Source: Lunularia cruciata
Taxonomy: Eukaryota; Streptophyta; Marchantiopsida; Lunulariales; Lunulariaceae
DNA: 64,000 nucleotides
Reading direction: 5' to 3'
Assembly (NCBI GenBank): GCA_948567375.1
Contig: OX419757.1
Location: 16,368,001-16,432,000, forward strand
Part shown: piece by piece, positions 10,656 through 21,166 of the stretch
Layout of the letters: the number at the start of each line of letters is the position of its first letter
Numbering within the stretch: the stretch's first letter is position 1
Notes under the pieces: model-generated
The model's input: the letters and a program-made list of their open reading frames with translations, nothing else
Told to the model about the DNA's origin: nothing
The model's database searches: none
Position numbers and translations under genes: made by a program

Positions 10656-11715
10656 ATGTCAATGGCAAGCAACTTGGTGACAGAGGTTAAGATTAACCCT
10701 AAATTCTGGCCAAAGATTCTGGCTGCTACAAAAACTGATCCGCAGACTGTAGAAGCGCAATCATCCAAAGACGTCACAAGCACCAAAGGACTCACCTTTT
10801 GTGATGGAAAATTATGGATCCCAAATGTCACAGAATTACACACCACCATTCTAGCGAAATGTCATGATTTGGCCATTGTAGGTCATGTCGGAGTGGACAA
10901 GACCTTGGATGCAGTCCAGCGCCATTACTATTGGCTCAAGATGAGCAACAACGTGATGGACTCGTGCGCAGCTGCCTACTTTGTCAACAGAACAAAGCTT
11001 CTAATCAAGGTCCTGTAGGGTTCCTTCAACCTCTCCCCACGCCTACCCAACGTTGGGAACAAGTGAGTATGGATCTCGTCTATGAATTACCCAAGACCAC
11101 CTTAGGGTTTGACTCCATCATGGTCTTTGTGGATTGGCTCAGCAAAATGATTCATGTATGCCTACCACCAAGGATGTGACCGCTCCACAACTAGCTTAAT
11201 TATACTTAGATGCAGTCTTCTCTCACCATGGCTTGTCTAGAGTACTTATCACCGATAGAGGCACTCAATTCACCAGTTTGTTTTGGCGAACACTCTTTCC
11301 TTTCTTCAAAACCAAGTTGGCCATGTCCACAGCTTACCACCCACAAACAAATGGCCAAACAAAGTGGGCTAATTGCATGATTGAAGACATGTTACGCAGC
11401 TTCACCTTAGAAGAGCAAGAGAGGTGGGACACCCTACTCCTGTTGGTGGAATTTGCTTACAACAATTCAGTGTATGCATCCACCCAGGTCACTCCATTCT
11501 TCCTCATGTATGGTGAGCATCCCTTCACACCTTCTAGCTTGATGAAGATCCGTCTAGTGGCTACCAAGGTCAATGTTGTCAACATATTTATTTCTAGAAT
11601 CCAACACGGTGTGGAGAGCGCCAAGCACAGATTACAGATTGCACAAAATCAACAAAAGCAGTATGTTGATGCACATTGTAGGCACATAGAGTTCAATGTT
11701 GGGGATCAAGTGTAG
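10656..11715 (+). pseudogene. Family A integrase remnant
   Basis: HHCC zinc-binding region: CHDLAIVGHVGVDKTLDAVQ at about 10860, then CxxC in a second frame (SCLLCQQNKASNQGPVGFLQ). The core has WEQVSMDLVYELP and VFVDWLSKMIH (first Asp), LITDRGTQFTSLFWRTLF (second Asp), and STAYHPQTNGQT followed by Lys where the catalytic Glu normally stands. It is followed by MLRSFTLEEQERWDTLLLLV and EFAYNNSVYASTQVTPFFL. The Lys for Glu change alone should abolish strand transfer. Confidence 0.85.
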
Positions 11716-11859
11716 CTATCAACAACCAACCTCATATTACTTGGACCTCGTAAGCTCATACCTCATTTTATTGGGCCTTTCTTGATTCTTTGTCACGTCG
11801 GCGCTGTGCCCTATCACCTTGAGCTACCACCACACATGAAGATCTATCTAGTGTTCCAT

Positions 11860-12174
11860 GTTTCCCTACTATGCAGATATGCTCCCCGATCAGGCTAGGG
11901 TCATTCCACATAAGACATTTGACCTTGTCCAACACTCATTGATGGCACAGAGGAATATGGAGTGGAGCGTATTCTCCAAAAATGCATGTGTGGTACTCGC
12001 CATCCATGGTACTCGCCATCCATGGTACTCGCCATCCGTGGGTGGACTATCTAGTACAGTGGAAAAGTTACCTCCTTTATGAAGCAACATGGGAGCCCGC
12101 TACCAATTTGACACATGCACCGGTGTTGGTGCAAGCATTTGAGCAACAATTGCACAACAAGGACATTACAACTT
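11860..12174 (+). pseudogene. Family A chromodomain remnant, disrupted by a tandem microduplication
   Basis: The frame at 12034-12174 encodes WVDYLVQWKSYLLYEATWEP followed by ATNLTHAPVLVQAF, the second half of a chromodomain with its VQWK and ATWEP motifs. The first half (about 11870-11990) lies in another frame. A 16-bp unit is repeated three times at 11992-12039, exactly between the two halves. Confidence 0.8.
11992..12039 (+). repeat. 16-bp unit in triplicate
   Basis: The unit GGTACTCGCCATCCAT occurs at 11992-12007 and 12008-12023. A third copy with one change is at 12024-12039. The extra 32 bp is not a multiple of three, so the duplication is frame-disrupting. It probably arose by replication slippage. 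Confidence 0.9.
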
Positions 12175-12189
12175 AAAAGGAGAGAGGTC

Positions 12190-12926
12190 TGTAATACCAA
12201 GAGCTAGCCATATGATCTAGATGTGAAATTTGGTTTGGTAATATCTAGAATGATGTTATACATGATGGTCAAAATAGATCACATAGAAGTATCACCAAAA
12301 GAGTACTTCTTCTAATAGAGCAAAAACCGAAATAGACTTGAGGACCTTAGAACCAATAGCTAGACATATGATTTAAAGGTGAGAATTATTTTGGTGATAT
12401 CTGGAAGGATGTTACACATGATGGACTCAACAGATCAGAAATAGGTATCACCAAAAGGGGACTTCTACTAATAGAGTAGGAACCGAAATATGCCTGAAAT
12501 CTTTGAAGGTAATTTCGAAGGCCTAAAAGGATGAATTAGGTCTCAAAAAATACAAATTCCCCCCCCCCAATCAAAGGAAAGGTTGGCCTTCCCTCCCCTT
12601 GGTTTTTCTTGTTGAGAGCTTTCCAATGGTACCTTACATGATTCTGAGACTCCTACAAGAAGATTCCCTAAAAGATTCCCTCTGGTCAAAGCTTTTTTGA
12701 CCAACCAGATAGGAAGACCTAGACCGACATGTCACCCATTCAAGTAAGTAATCCAAGGGTAGAGCTTGCTAGGATGTCACCTATCTATGTGCCTAATCCT
12801 ATGGTGGAGCTTCCTTGGAGGAGATCCTCTTTGTCTATATAATAAAGAGAAGGTGCTCCTTGGGGGCACCAAATGTTGAGTGTGTAATTTTTGTTTTCTC
12901 TCTTCTCTTGTCCTTGGAGTATTAGA
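12190..12926 (+). mobile_element. Family A 3' LTR (737 bp)
   Basis: It is preceded by the polypurine tract AAAAGGAGAGAGG (12175-12187). It starts TGTAATACCAAGAGC and ends TATTAGA, where the 5' copy has TATCACA. CTCTC follows at 12927-12931, which is the right target duplication. It has the same two internal ~155-bp units as the 5' LTR. The many differences between the two LTRs indicate an old insertion. Confidence 0.88.
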
Positions 12927-12931
12927 CTCTC

Positions 12932-13270
12932 TATATGTTCTCGTTGTTGCTGATCTCGTTCATCCAGCAATCAAGTCAGGTGCTCGATTTGTTGCTACAT
13001 CGCAAGGATGACATCCGGTATTGCCGCCATAGCTATTACTCTATCCCACTACTCCCACTTTATCTAATTGATTAACACATAGATGCAACACGTCCACCGT
13101 TCTCCATAAGTTACAACCGGAAGTATCAAGGGTTCCTCAGACACAATGATCATATCTAGAAAATCTTGCCCAAAGCGCGAGGTGATGAATTGTGTGAAAC
13201 GATGCTTGGGTAATATCTGGACATGAAAATCCCAATGGTTTGGCGGAACTGGATTTGGTGGTCCATAGAT
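12932..13270 (-). pseudogene. Family B gag, N-terminal part
   Basis: On the minus strand the frame starts shortly after the primer site with NGIDGIYGPPNPVPPNHWDF and runs through QILPKHRFTQFITSRFGQDF. The ATG of the related right-edge copy is Ile here. The same residues, almost unchanged, open the gag of the element at 63861. Gag is cut at 12932 by the family A insertion. Confidence 0.8.
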
Positions 13271-13288
13271 TCCATCTATCCCATTCCT

Positions 13289-13300
13289 GCTCTGATACCA
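13289..13300 (-). other. Primer binding site for initiator tRNA-Met (family B)
   Basis: The minus-strand sequence TGGTATCAGAGC begins one base after the 5' LTR end (13302), the same arrangement as in the right-edge copy (63840-63851). Confidence 0.88.
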
Positions 13301-13301
13301 A

Positions 13302-13712
13302 TGTAAAAGACCAAGACCATGGAGAGAAATTGGAGAATGGAAACTCACATTGGGACACTTGAATGAGGGAAAACTCTGAATGCCTAGCATGAGCTTCGGC
13401 TCTGGTATTTATAGGTAGCATACAAGGCTCTTGAGAAGCTTCTCAAGAAGCTTCCTTGAGCCGCTTTCTTATAGTGCAAGCCAAGTTAACTAGGAAGCTT
13501 CTCAAGAATCTTCCTTCTAGAATCCGCCTACTTGGCGTGCAAGTTAAGCTAGTTAGAAGTTTCTAGAAGCTACTTGCTTGGAGTGCAAGTTAACTAGTCA
13601 AGAAGCTTCCTAAGAAGCTTCCTAGATGCTTTTGGAATATTCCATGCTAATTTGGCTTATTATCTACTTTGTTAGCCTTACTAACTACGTCGCTAAACTC
13701 CATACTGTTACA
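13302..13712 (-). mobile_element. Family B 5' LTR (411 bp)
   Basis: On the minus strand it starts TGTAACAGTATGG (from 13712) and ends TCTTTTACA at 13302. It has a TATAAATACC box near 13410 and repeated GAAGCTTC palindromes just upstream of it in the U3. It is 15 bp shorter than the copy at 63413-63838 and clearly the same family. The pogo transposase N-terminus is cut at its outer edge. Confidence 0.88.
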
Positions 13713-13876
13713 AATGTGGTCAAGATTGTAGCTTGGTTGACCTTGACATTGTACTTAGTTTCAAGCCATGACTTGAGTTGATTTTGTGTGGGGGTAGGGT
13801 TCTTTTGTTTGTGCTCATAGAGAGCAATGCCGACTTTATCCAACATTGTGGTGTGTTGTGCTCCACGACGAGGCAT
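13713..13876 (-). pseudogene. Pogo-like transposase, N-terminal helix-turn-helix fragment
   Basis: The minus-strand ATG at 13876 opens MPRRGAQHTTMLDKVGIALY, then EHKQKNPTPTQNQLKSWLE and TKYNVKVNQATI. This is the psq/CENP-B-like helix-turn-helix at the start of pogo/Tigger transposases, which reads as 'Q-x-L-x-x-W-x-x-x-x-x-x-x-V-x-x-x-T-I'. The frame ends where the family B LTR begins at 13712. The DDE catalytic region is absent. About 190 bp lies between this ATG and the right terminus at 14087. Confidence 0.72.
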
Positions 13877-14099
13877 GGTGGTGATGGTGTGGTTGTAGTG
13901 TGTTTGTGGTGTGTTGTTGGGATGGGTTTAGACTGATTCTAGAGTGGTCTTGAGTTGCAAAATTATCCCTCTGAGCAAAAAAATCAATTAATTTAATCAT
14001 ATGGGTCACCTTGTCTAATGTAATAACCTTTATAAACTAATACTCAACCCCCGGTCCTAGCAGTATTAGTTTAGACAAGTTCTATTGTAGTGCATGCCT

Positions 14100-16790
14100 C
14101 CTGGAGCTAGTCTCCATAACATCTCTATTTTGAGCCTTTCAACTGCTCACACTAACTTACTACCCCTTTTGTTGAAAAATTGACATGTGCCACCATCTTA
14201 CCCTATAGCTCTCACTTCCTTCACAATTCCCGAGGCCTTTCTAAGCACCTAAGGCCATCCTTCCCTCTGAAACTCTCTCCTTCTCCTTTGCTTTTTGCTC
14301 ATTTAGGTCATCATTCTTGCTTAGGTCATAATATGTTCTCCCTTGGTAGTTCCACCTTTGTGTACCTGTCCGTTTTGCCTTATTCTCTGCTCTCTAGCTC
14401 TCCGTTTGACACTCAACCTACTTTGCTTATTCCTTTGTTTTCCTACTAACTCCTCCTTGGTTCTTTGTGGTTTGCTCTTTGGTTTTACTTACTGCTAACA
14501 CTAATAGACATTGTCCTTGCAGGCATTTTCTATGGATGTCTCAATCACTCATACTTTCTTGCTTTTGATATTATTTTCTTCCTTTTCTTGTTCACTATTT
14601 TGTTTATGGCTACATTTGGAGTTTGTCCAATTTCTACTCTTTTGGGAGACCTTAAGCTCCATTTGTTCATTTTTGTAACCTTCCACAGGCAGTTTATTAT
14701 TTTATGTGACATTGTTGAAAGATGGTTGTTTATTATTTTGAGTAGCACTATTGGAAGCAACCAAGTTTGCCTTGGCACTCATGATTTTTGAGCAAAAACT
14801 TGGAACGAGGAGCACTAACAATTGCTCAACTACTTTGGCACTACGTGAGGCACTAATGAAGTCATTGGTGTTAACGTGGAGGTTTATTATGTATACCTTC
14901 TGCTTCCTTCAATTGTTTAGTGTCTTTGGACTCCATTTTCCATAGCGTTGGATGTGATATATCTTGTACTCTTATGCTTTGCTCTAGTTACCCTCTTACA
15001 TTTCGACCCGTTTCTGCAGCCACATCCTTTGAGCATTCTTGTTTTGTTCCACTCCTCCATTCCACTACTATTTCACTCCCTATTATTTTCCCTTTGATCT
15101 TTGATTGCTTCCTACCTTGACCTCTTGTGTTTACAATGTTCCTACCCAACTCCAACCCATGTTCTTCATCTTCATCTACGCAGTGCATCCTTGTAGGCTC
15201 TTATAGCACGTTTCCTATTCCTCTTGCTATTGTTGCAATGTTGCTCTTGATTTCACTTTCTTTATTAGCAGACTCTTACATCAAGCTTTCAATTCCTTGC
15301 TAATGTGTGCATTGCTGCTCTCAATTTCACGTTCTTTACTATCGATTGGTAATCCGGTATTCTCTTTTTGTTGCAATTATGGCTTTGCTGCAAGTTACTT
15401 TTGATGCATTTTACATTAAAGCTTTAATACTACTCTAGTATTGTGATTCAAGTACATATTGTTTATTGGATATATACACTTCATGAGTTTTGGGAACGAG
15501 TTATCCAGAACTCATGAAGTGCAAATGATTGAAAAGCAATATGTACATGAATCACACTATTAGAGTGATGTGAAATCCGTAAGGTAGAATGCATCAAATG
15601 TAACCTACAGCAAAAGCATAATAGTAAAGTAGGCAACCGCGTATGAAAACCAAAAGATGGGAAGCAATTATGCAAAGGCATAATTGAGAATAACCAATGG
15701 CGTACGGACTAGTAAAGAACATGAAATCAGGAGCATCTACGTAAATGATAGCAAGGAATAGGAAATCTGATGTAAGAGCCTGCCAATAAGCAGTGCATGA
15801 ACAAAGATGCAGAACGTGTGCAAGAGTCAAGTAGGAACAATGTAGACACAAGAGGGCAAAGCAAGAAGCAGTCAAACAGCAAAGGGGAAAATACTAGGGA
15901 GGCAATTAGCTAGGAATGGAGAGGTGGAGCAAAACAAGAGTTCTTGGATGATGTGGCTGTAGAAACGGGTCAAAGTGTTAAAGGGTAATGAGAGTGAAGC
16001 ATAGGAGGACAAGATATAGAGCTATATCACAACCAGCACTATGGACGTTGGAGTCCTGAAATGCTAAACAACTAAGGGAAGCAGAAGGCGGCCATAGTAA
16101 ACCTCCATGAAAACACTAGTGACGTCATTAGTGGCAAAGTAGCTGACCAATTGTTAGTACCTCTCATATCAAGTTTCTGCTCAAAAACTCATGAGTGCCA
16201 AGGCAAACTCGGTTGGCTCCCCTAAAGTGTCACTCATAAGTAGTGTGAGTGTAGAAAGAACAAAAGAACAAAAATGGAAATGTGAAAATAAAGTGCAAGC
16301 AAAAGTGTAGGTACATAAATAAGCACAGAAGTCTAAACCGCATAATGAGTATCAGGCAAGAAAGAAAAGAATCCATATGAGTAAGATGAGAGAAGAAGAT
16401 GAGACATACTTGATCGATCCTTGAAATCACAAACATGCATTAGTAGAGAGAAAATCCAAGACACAACAAAGAGAAATAATTAAGCAAAGGTGCATGAGTG
16501 ATACGAGGGGGGAGCAAGAAACATCACTGCACTAGAGAGGACTAGGCAACTAAAAAAGGAGAAACAAAGGCAAACAGAGAAGCAAATAAAAGCACTGAAA
16601 AAAGTGAGTGCATCTTGCGAAAGGGCAAAGCATGGAGGCAAAATCAGCCTTGTGAAGTGAAGGACTAGGTTGGCCCATGTGTCCATAAGCAAAGCCCGTG
16701 TATCCATAAGCAAACAATCAAAGTCCACCTGGCAAATAGTGGTAGGCGGTATATATGTACCTCTTCACTCTTCAGGAGTCACAAAATGTA
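14100..16790. repeat. Large inverted repeat (fold-back structure), arms of about 1-1.3 kb
   Basis: The left arm (clear from about 14550 to 15490) matches the reverse complement of the right arm (about 15500 to 16420), with mismatches and small gaps throughout. Examples: CAAGTTTGCCTTGGCACTCA at 14761 pairs with the segment at about 16196-16215, and the GACCCGTTTCTGCAGCCACA region near 15007 pairs with about 15950-15970. The spacer is short: CACTTCATGAGTT at about 15478 faces AACTCATGAAGTG at about 15510. Outer parts are more diverged, so the ends are approximate. Open frames inside are not protein-like. It could be a fold-back transposon or an old inverted duplication. Confidence 0.7.
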
Positions 16791-19700
16791 TACAAGTTTA
16801 TATATAAGTTTAGTTCCGATATATATTACTTCTCGGACCGGAAGAGTTGAATCCATAAAAGAATTTTGTGTTTAATAATAACCTTGTCACATCATCTATA
16901 TCGGTCATTAACGGAATCATTGCTAATCAAAGTTTTATTAGAAATATTAATAAAGTAAAAAAGAAAATTTGTTTTGCTGGCTAACTTTTGAACTTGTTTA
17001 CGCAGATCAGATATAGCGTTCAACAAATAATCTTCAGTCAAATGGAACTTTTTCTTGAGAACATGTAGATATTTGCTTCCAATTCATAACAATCGTAGTG
17101 TAAGTGTATGACTTTGCTTCCTAAGCAATTTTACTATGATATGAATTCATCTCATTTTTACATTTGTAGACTTGCTGCTTATCAATTATGATATAAGGAT
17201 TGAATTCAGCCCGGTGCCAATCTATTATTTCTTATAATTTATAATTTATTATTAATTTGAGAACATTTAAAGAAATAGAATTTACTTAAAACAAGGATTC
17301 ATAAGACCACTTATGTTTTGACTTATCCGCCCTTCAATTTATATTAAAAAACAGTATAATTCTTAGAATAAATCATAATTTTAATTACTTGAACATAAGA
17401 AACAAAGAACTGAGAAATATTATCGTGATAACCATCCATATATTAATTATTCCGAAAAAAATTACCATGAGAATTCTTCAATAAATGAAGAAATTCAAAC
17501 TGTAAATTATTATTTTTAATTTAATTTTTAATAATCAGAATATATTATTGATCATATAAGATGACTTAAAATAAAATAAGAGATTATATTATGATATTCT
17601 GTTTATAATTGTAATATGGATTCATAAATTTATCATTCTAATCATAATTTATAGATTTACAAGTTCTGTAAATTTATTACTTCGTTTATCTTCTTCTAGA
17701 CACATCAACAAATAGAGGATAATAACCTGATTTAGTATATAAGAGATAAAGAATATAAGTCGATAACTTAACTCTATTGAAAGATGATACAGATTTCGAA
17801 CAGTTCTAAATAAGTTTACCATTTGATTTATACACAAAAGAATAGATATGAATAAAATTTCTCAGCAAATATTTATTTTTCAAATAATTATATCAGTAAA
17901 ATTTATGTATTCCTTTCTTATAATATATCCAGTATTATAATAATAGTTCTATAATTATATGATATAAATACTTTGAAGTTAAATTGAATTTAATTAATTT
18001 TAATTTCCTATATTAAAATTCAAATTTTAGTTCATTTTTTAATATAAATTAAATTAAATTAAATTTATTCATAAGGTTTTATAATAATATCTTTTTGGTA
18101 CGAAAAATTTACCAATGTTGTATAGTCCATATTATTCAAATATAAAATGCTAATATGGGCTTCTTTTGCATTACTCTAATTAAACAAAACCTTGATCTAA
18201 ATTTCAAAATCCCTGATTTATATTTGGAATTATTGGAGTAATAATACTAATTAGATGATATCATAATATATGAATTAAATAATTTTTGCTGATACAAAGC
18301 TTGAGAAGACTTTAATATTCTATGGAACAAATTTGTCCATGAAAATACTTTTCTTTATGTTTCAAAGTTTTATAAATTAAATGGTAAGTTATTTAGGTTA
18401 GTTCTTTTTAAGTGAGGGAAATTCATTTTATATAACCAATAATTCGATATGGTTACTAAAATTATTACAGAAATTTCAAACGAAGTTTATAGATTAAATT
18501 TTTATTGAAATTATCATATTGATTGTAAGTTTAAAAATATAAGACACTTCAACAACTTCGGCAATGTAATATAAATCATTCATCGATTTTCCTCATAAAA
18601 AATGATAAACTCAAAGAGATACTCTTAAGCCAAAAATCACAGAACCTTAAATTTTATTCTTTCTATTTTAGTGTGAGGTTTTAAATGTCTTATTTCTCAT
18701 AATATAAACTTCCATGAGAAATTGTATACTTTTAAAATAAAAATCATAGATGTTTCAATATTTAAATATTGTAAGACACAAGGAATTTCTTCTTTATACT
18801 AAAATAAATTGATTAGTTGAAACTAAGGTAATTATATTAAATTTCTATTAAAAAAACTCAATTCAAAACTATGTGTACAGAATTATATACACCAAGTTGT
18901 ATTATTATTATACAACTAGGTATATATCTCAAATAAAATTATATAAATTTTAGATGAAAATAAGCTGAAAAGAAAAAAAATTAAAATTAAGAAAAATATA
19001 AAATATATTAATCGTAATTTAAATTAATAGAACACTTAATTTTGAAGAATTAGTTCTAGGTTTTTTTCAACAAATTACAATCTACATTTGCAAGAAAGGC
19101 TTCTCATTAGTTTATTAAATTTCATAATAAGAGAAGATATGATTTTAACACTATCATTACATTCAAGATAAGATTTACATAGAATAAAATCTTATTAAAA
19201 CTTACATCTAAATTAAACATTGTTTAGTTACTTTTATATTGAAATAAGTTTTATATTAGTGTGATTTAATTTTTCTATAAGATTAAATACTTGTTCACAT
19301 TGAATGATATTTCTAGAAAATTAGATCAACAAATGAAATTATATGCTTATATTTCTCATAAACATGTCACTAGTTTATAGGATTCAATAGTTTATATTAA
19401 ATTTGAAAAATAAACTAACCAATTAAATCAAAATTTATTCTACTTATTAAATAAATCTTTTTATTTTATGAATCAAATTTTAATATTTTAAATTATAAAT
19501 ATATCCAAATAAAAATATAATTTATATAAATATTATTAATATAATATTTAAATAATTTAATTATTTTTTACACTAATATGTATTAATAATTTAATTATTA
19601 ATACAAACAACTATAAAATAAAGAAATATATTTAATTTTAAATAAGGATAAAATAAAACTAAGTGTCATTAAAACAGAATAAAAGATTGATCCAATTGAA

Positions 19701-20000
19701 CCTATTATTTCGGAAGAGGATGTCACTCGCAGCTAGAACAAATTTGCCTGAAATTGGCAGGAGCGGTTAGAGGAACGTAATTTTAGGCCGCCTTTTTCGC
19801 TATCTTCATCGCACACTGAATTCAACATATTTGTCGATTCACCCACCTGCCTTGTAGATAAAAACTGACGTTCACGAAATTAATAAAAAAGTCATAAAAT
19901 AAGAACTTATTATTATGGATAGTATGATTTTATAAATATATAATTTAGTTTAATAGTTGAGTTACAAATAATAGTAAATAATATAATATACATAAAATTA
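16791..20000. other. Very AT-rich intergenic DNA, no gene found
   Basis: The stretch is dominated by A and T with many short A/T tracts. I see no conserved coding motif, LTR or RNA gene. It separates the transposon nest from the Rab gene and probably includes the Rab promoter near its right end, but I could not place a TATA box with confidence because TATA-like words are everywhere. Confidence 0.5.
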
Positions 20001-20331
20001 TGAATATTTATTATATAAATATTTTGCAATAAAAAATATTTATAAAATATAATTATATATACCTTCTTACTTCCTCTCGAAGGAATACAGAAGAAAGACA
20101 ACAACGAAAGTACACCTGTCAGAACCCTAAATTGTAGGTTTCCTTTCCAGGAATACACTAGAGGAAAGGAAGGAGAGAGGGAGACTTCGGAGGTTGCGAG
20201 TAAATCCAAATCTTGGGTGAGAGCGTTGTGCTTAAGCTTTCATCAGGTCCGGTGTCGTGGTGGTTGCCTCTTGCTACTTCTTCTATTTCAATTTGTGCTT
20301 GTACGTGATAATCGGATTCCTTTTGTCATTC

Positions 20332-20466
20332 ATGAAGGACGCAGGAGCGAACAAGGCCAAGAAATACCAAGAACAGTCAAACAAGGAACGCAAAGTTAGA
20401 AGGAAGGAGAAAAGGAAAGGAGACGGGCGGGTGCGAGTGGAGAAGGGTAAGAGGAGGGGTGTGTAA
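20332..20466 (+). CDS. Upstream ORF in the Rab leader (44 codons, very basic)
   Basis: An ATG at 20332 opens a 44-residue frame ending at 20466, 91 bp before the Rab ATG. The peptide is unusually rich in Lys and Arg (segments NKERKVRRKEKRKGDGR and VEKGKRRGV). It lies in a purine-rich leader and does not overlap the main frame. If the leader is transcribed, ribosomes would meet this ATG first, so it may lower Rab translation. Its composition may also simply reflect the AG-rich DNA. No homologue is recognised. Confidence 0.35.
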   Translation: MKDAGANKAKKYQEQSNKERKVRRKEKRKGDGRVRVEKGKRRGV

Positions 20467-20557
20467 GAGGTGACCCTAGAGGAGGTGGAGGATTTTCTTG
20501 TTCGGTCGAGACTTTGAGTTGAGGAGAAGGTTGAGGGAGAAAGAGGAGGGAGGAAGG

Positions 20558-21166
20558 ATGAATCCCGAGTATGATTATCTTTTCAAGCTCTTGCTCATTG
20601 GGGACTCTGGGGTAGGGAAATCATGTCTCTTGCTGCGTTTCGCCGATGATTCTTATCTGGAGAGCTACATCAGTACGATTGGAGTGGATTTTAAAATTCG
20701 TACAGTGGAACTGGATGGGAAGACTATCAAGCTTCAGATTTGGGATACGGCCGGCCAAGAGCGGTTTAGGACGATTACGAGTAGCTACTACCGTGGGGCG
20801 CATGGAATTATCGTGGTGTATGATGTCACAGATCAGGAAAGCTTCAATAATGTGAAGCAGTGGCTGAATGAGATTGACCGTTATGCAAGCGAAAACGTGA
20901 ATAAGCTATTGGTTGGGAACAAGTCAGATCTCACGAGCAAAAAGGTTGTCGATTCAGCCACTGCCAAGGCTTTTGCCGATGAAGTGGGAATTCCATTCTT
21001 GGAGACGAGTGCAAAGAATGCTACGAACGTTGAGCAGGCGTTTATGACGATGGCAGCGGAGATCAAGAATAGGATGGCGAGTCAACCGACGATGAACAGT
21101 AGCAAGCCAGCCACAGTGCATATGAAAGGCCAGCCCCTTGCTCAAAAGCAAGGCTGCTGCACATGA
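20558..21166 (+). CDS. Rab1/RABD-type small GTPase
   Basis: The protein has 202 residues and should switch between GDP and GTP to direct ER-to-Golgi vesicle transport. The motifs are complete: P-loop GDSGVGKS at 15-22, switch I with Thr40 in YISTIGVDF (37-45), WDTAGQERF at 62-70 with Gln67, NKSD at 121-124, and ETSAK at 149-153. The switch region and [15 protein letters not shown] start are typical of the Rab1/RABD/Ypt1 group. The tail ends KQGCCT, a double-cysteine prenylation site for geranylgeranylation. I chose the ATG at 20558 because it gives the conserved MNPEYDY start; an in-frame extension to 20498 begins with TTG and is not a likely start. The frame is uninterrupted, with no intron, whereas seed-plant RABD genes usually have several. 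That suggests intron loss or an old retrocopy, but every key residue is kept, so it looks functional. Confidence 0.95.
   Translation: MNPEYDYLFKLLLIGDSGVGKSCLLLRFADDSYLESYISTIGVDFKIRTVELDGKTIKLQIWDTAGQERFRTITSSYYRGAHGIIVVYDVTDQESFNNVKQWLNEIDRYASENVNKLLVGNKSDLTSKKVVDSATAKAFADEVGIPFLETSAKNATNVEQAFMTMAAEIKNRMASQPTMNSSKPATVHMKGQPLAQKQGCCT

Larger units (their letters stand above)
6290..12926 (+). mobile_element. Family A Ty3-type chromodomain LTR retrotransposon, complete in structure but decayed in sequence
   Basis: The element is 6637 bp with two LTRs, a 5-bp target duplication, primer site (7023-7034), gag with CCHC knuckle, protease, reverse transcriptase, RNase H, integrase, chromodomain and polypurine tract (12175-12187). 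All domains are in one sense and in the canonical Ty3 order. In-frame stops and frameshifts occur in every domain, so it is dead. It sits in the gag of family B and is therefore younger than that element. Confidence 0.92.
1617..13712 (-). mobile_element. Family B Ty3-type chromodomain LTR retrotransposon, interrupted by family A
   Basis: On the minus strand the order is: 5' LTR (13302-13712), tRNA-Met primer site (13289-13300), gag start (13270-12932), then after the family A insertion the rest of gag (6284 to about 5500), protease (5456-5103), reverse transcriptase (4830-4126), RNase H (about 3815-3594), integrase (3473-2271), chromodomain (about 2080-1900), polypurine tract and partial 3' LTR. 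Without the insert the internal region is about 4.8 kb, a normal size. Many stops and frameshifts make it non-functional. Relatives in this window are at 40.4-43.2, 53.2-56.1 and 63.4-64.0 kb. Confidence 0.88.
668..14089 (-). mobile_element. Pogo/Tigger-like (Tc1/mariner superfamily) DNA transposon, gutted by nested insertions
   Basis: Both ends are visible. The left terminus starts at 670 (TAGTAGAACCTGTCTAAA), and the right terminus, read on the minus strand from 14087, is CAATAGAACTTGTCTAAA. Each is flanked by TA (668-669 and 14088-14089), the target duplication typical of Tc1/mariner elements. Between them, on the minus strand, lie the N-terminus of a transposase (13713-13876) and a probable C-terminal scrap (about 850-925). 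The middle has been replaced by a family B Ty3 element that itself contains a family A element. The transposase centre is missing, so the element cannot move itself. The termini differ at several positions, which indicates age. Confidence 0.7.

Noticed and set aside
14180-16728. Several open frames of 60-110 codons
   Set aside because: They are Phe/Ser/Leu-rich, shift between frames and lie in the inverted repeat. No motif is present.
16791-20000. Plastid or mitochondrial DNA transfer to explain the high AT content
   Set aside because: I recognised no organelle gene, tRNA or rRNA in it.
20498-20557. 20-codon N-terminal extension of the Rab frame
   Set aside because: It begins with TTG, and the ATG at 20558 gives the conserved Rab1 start.
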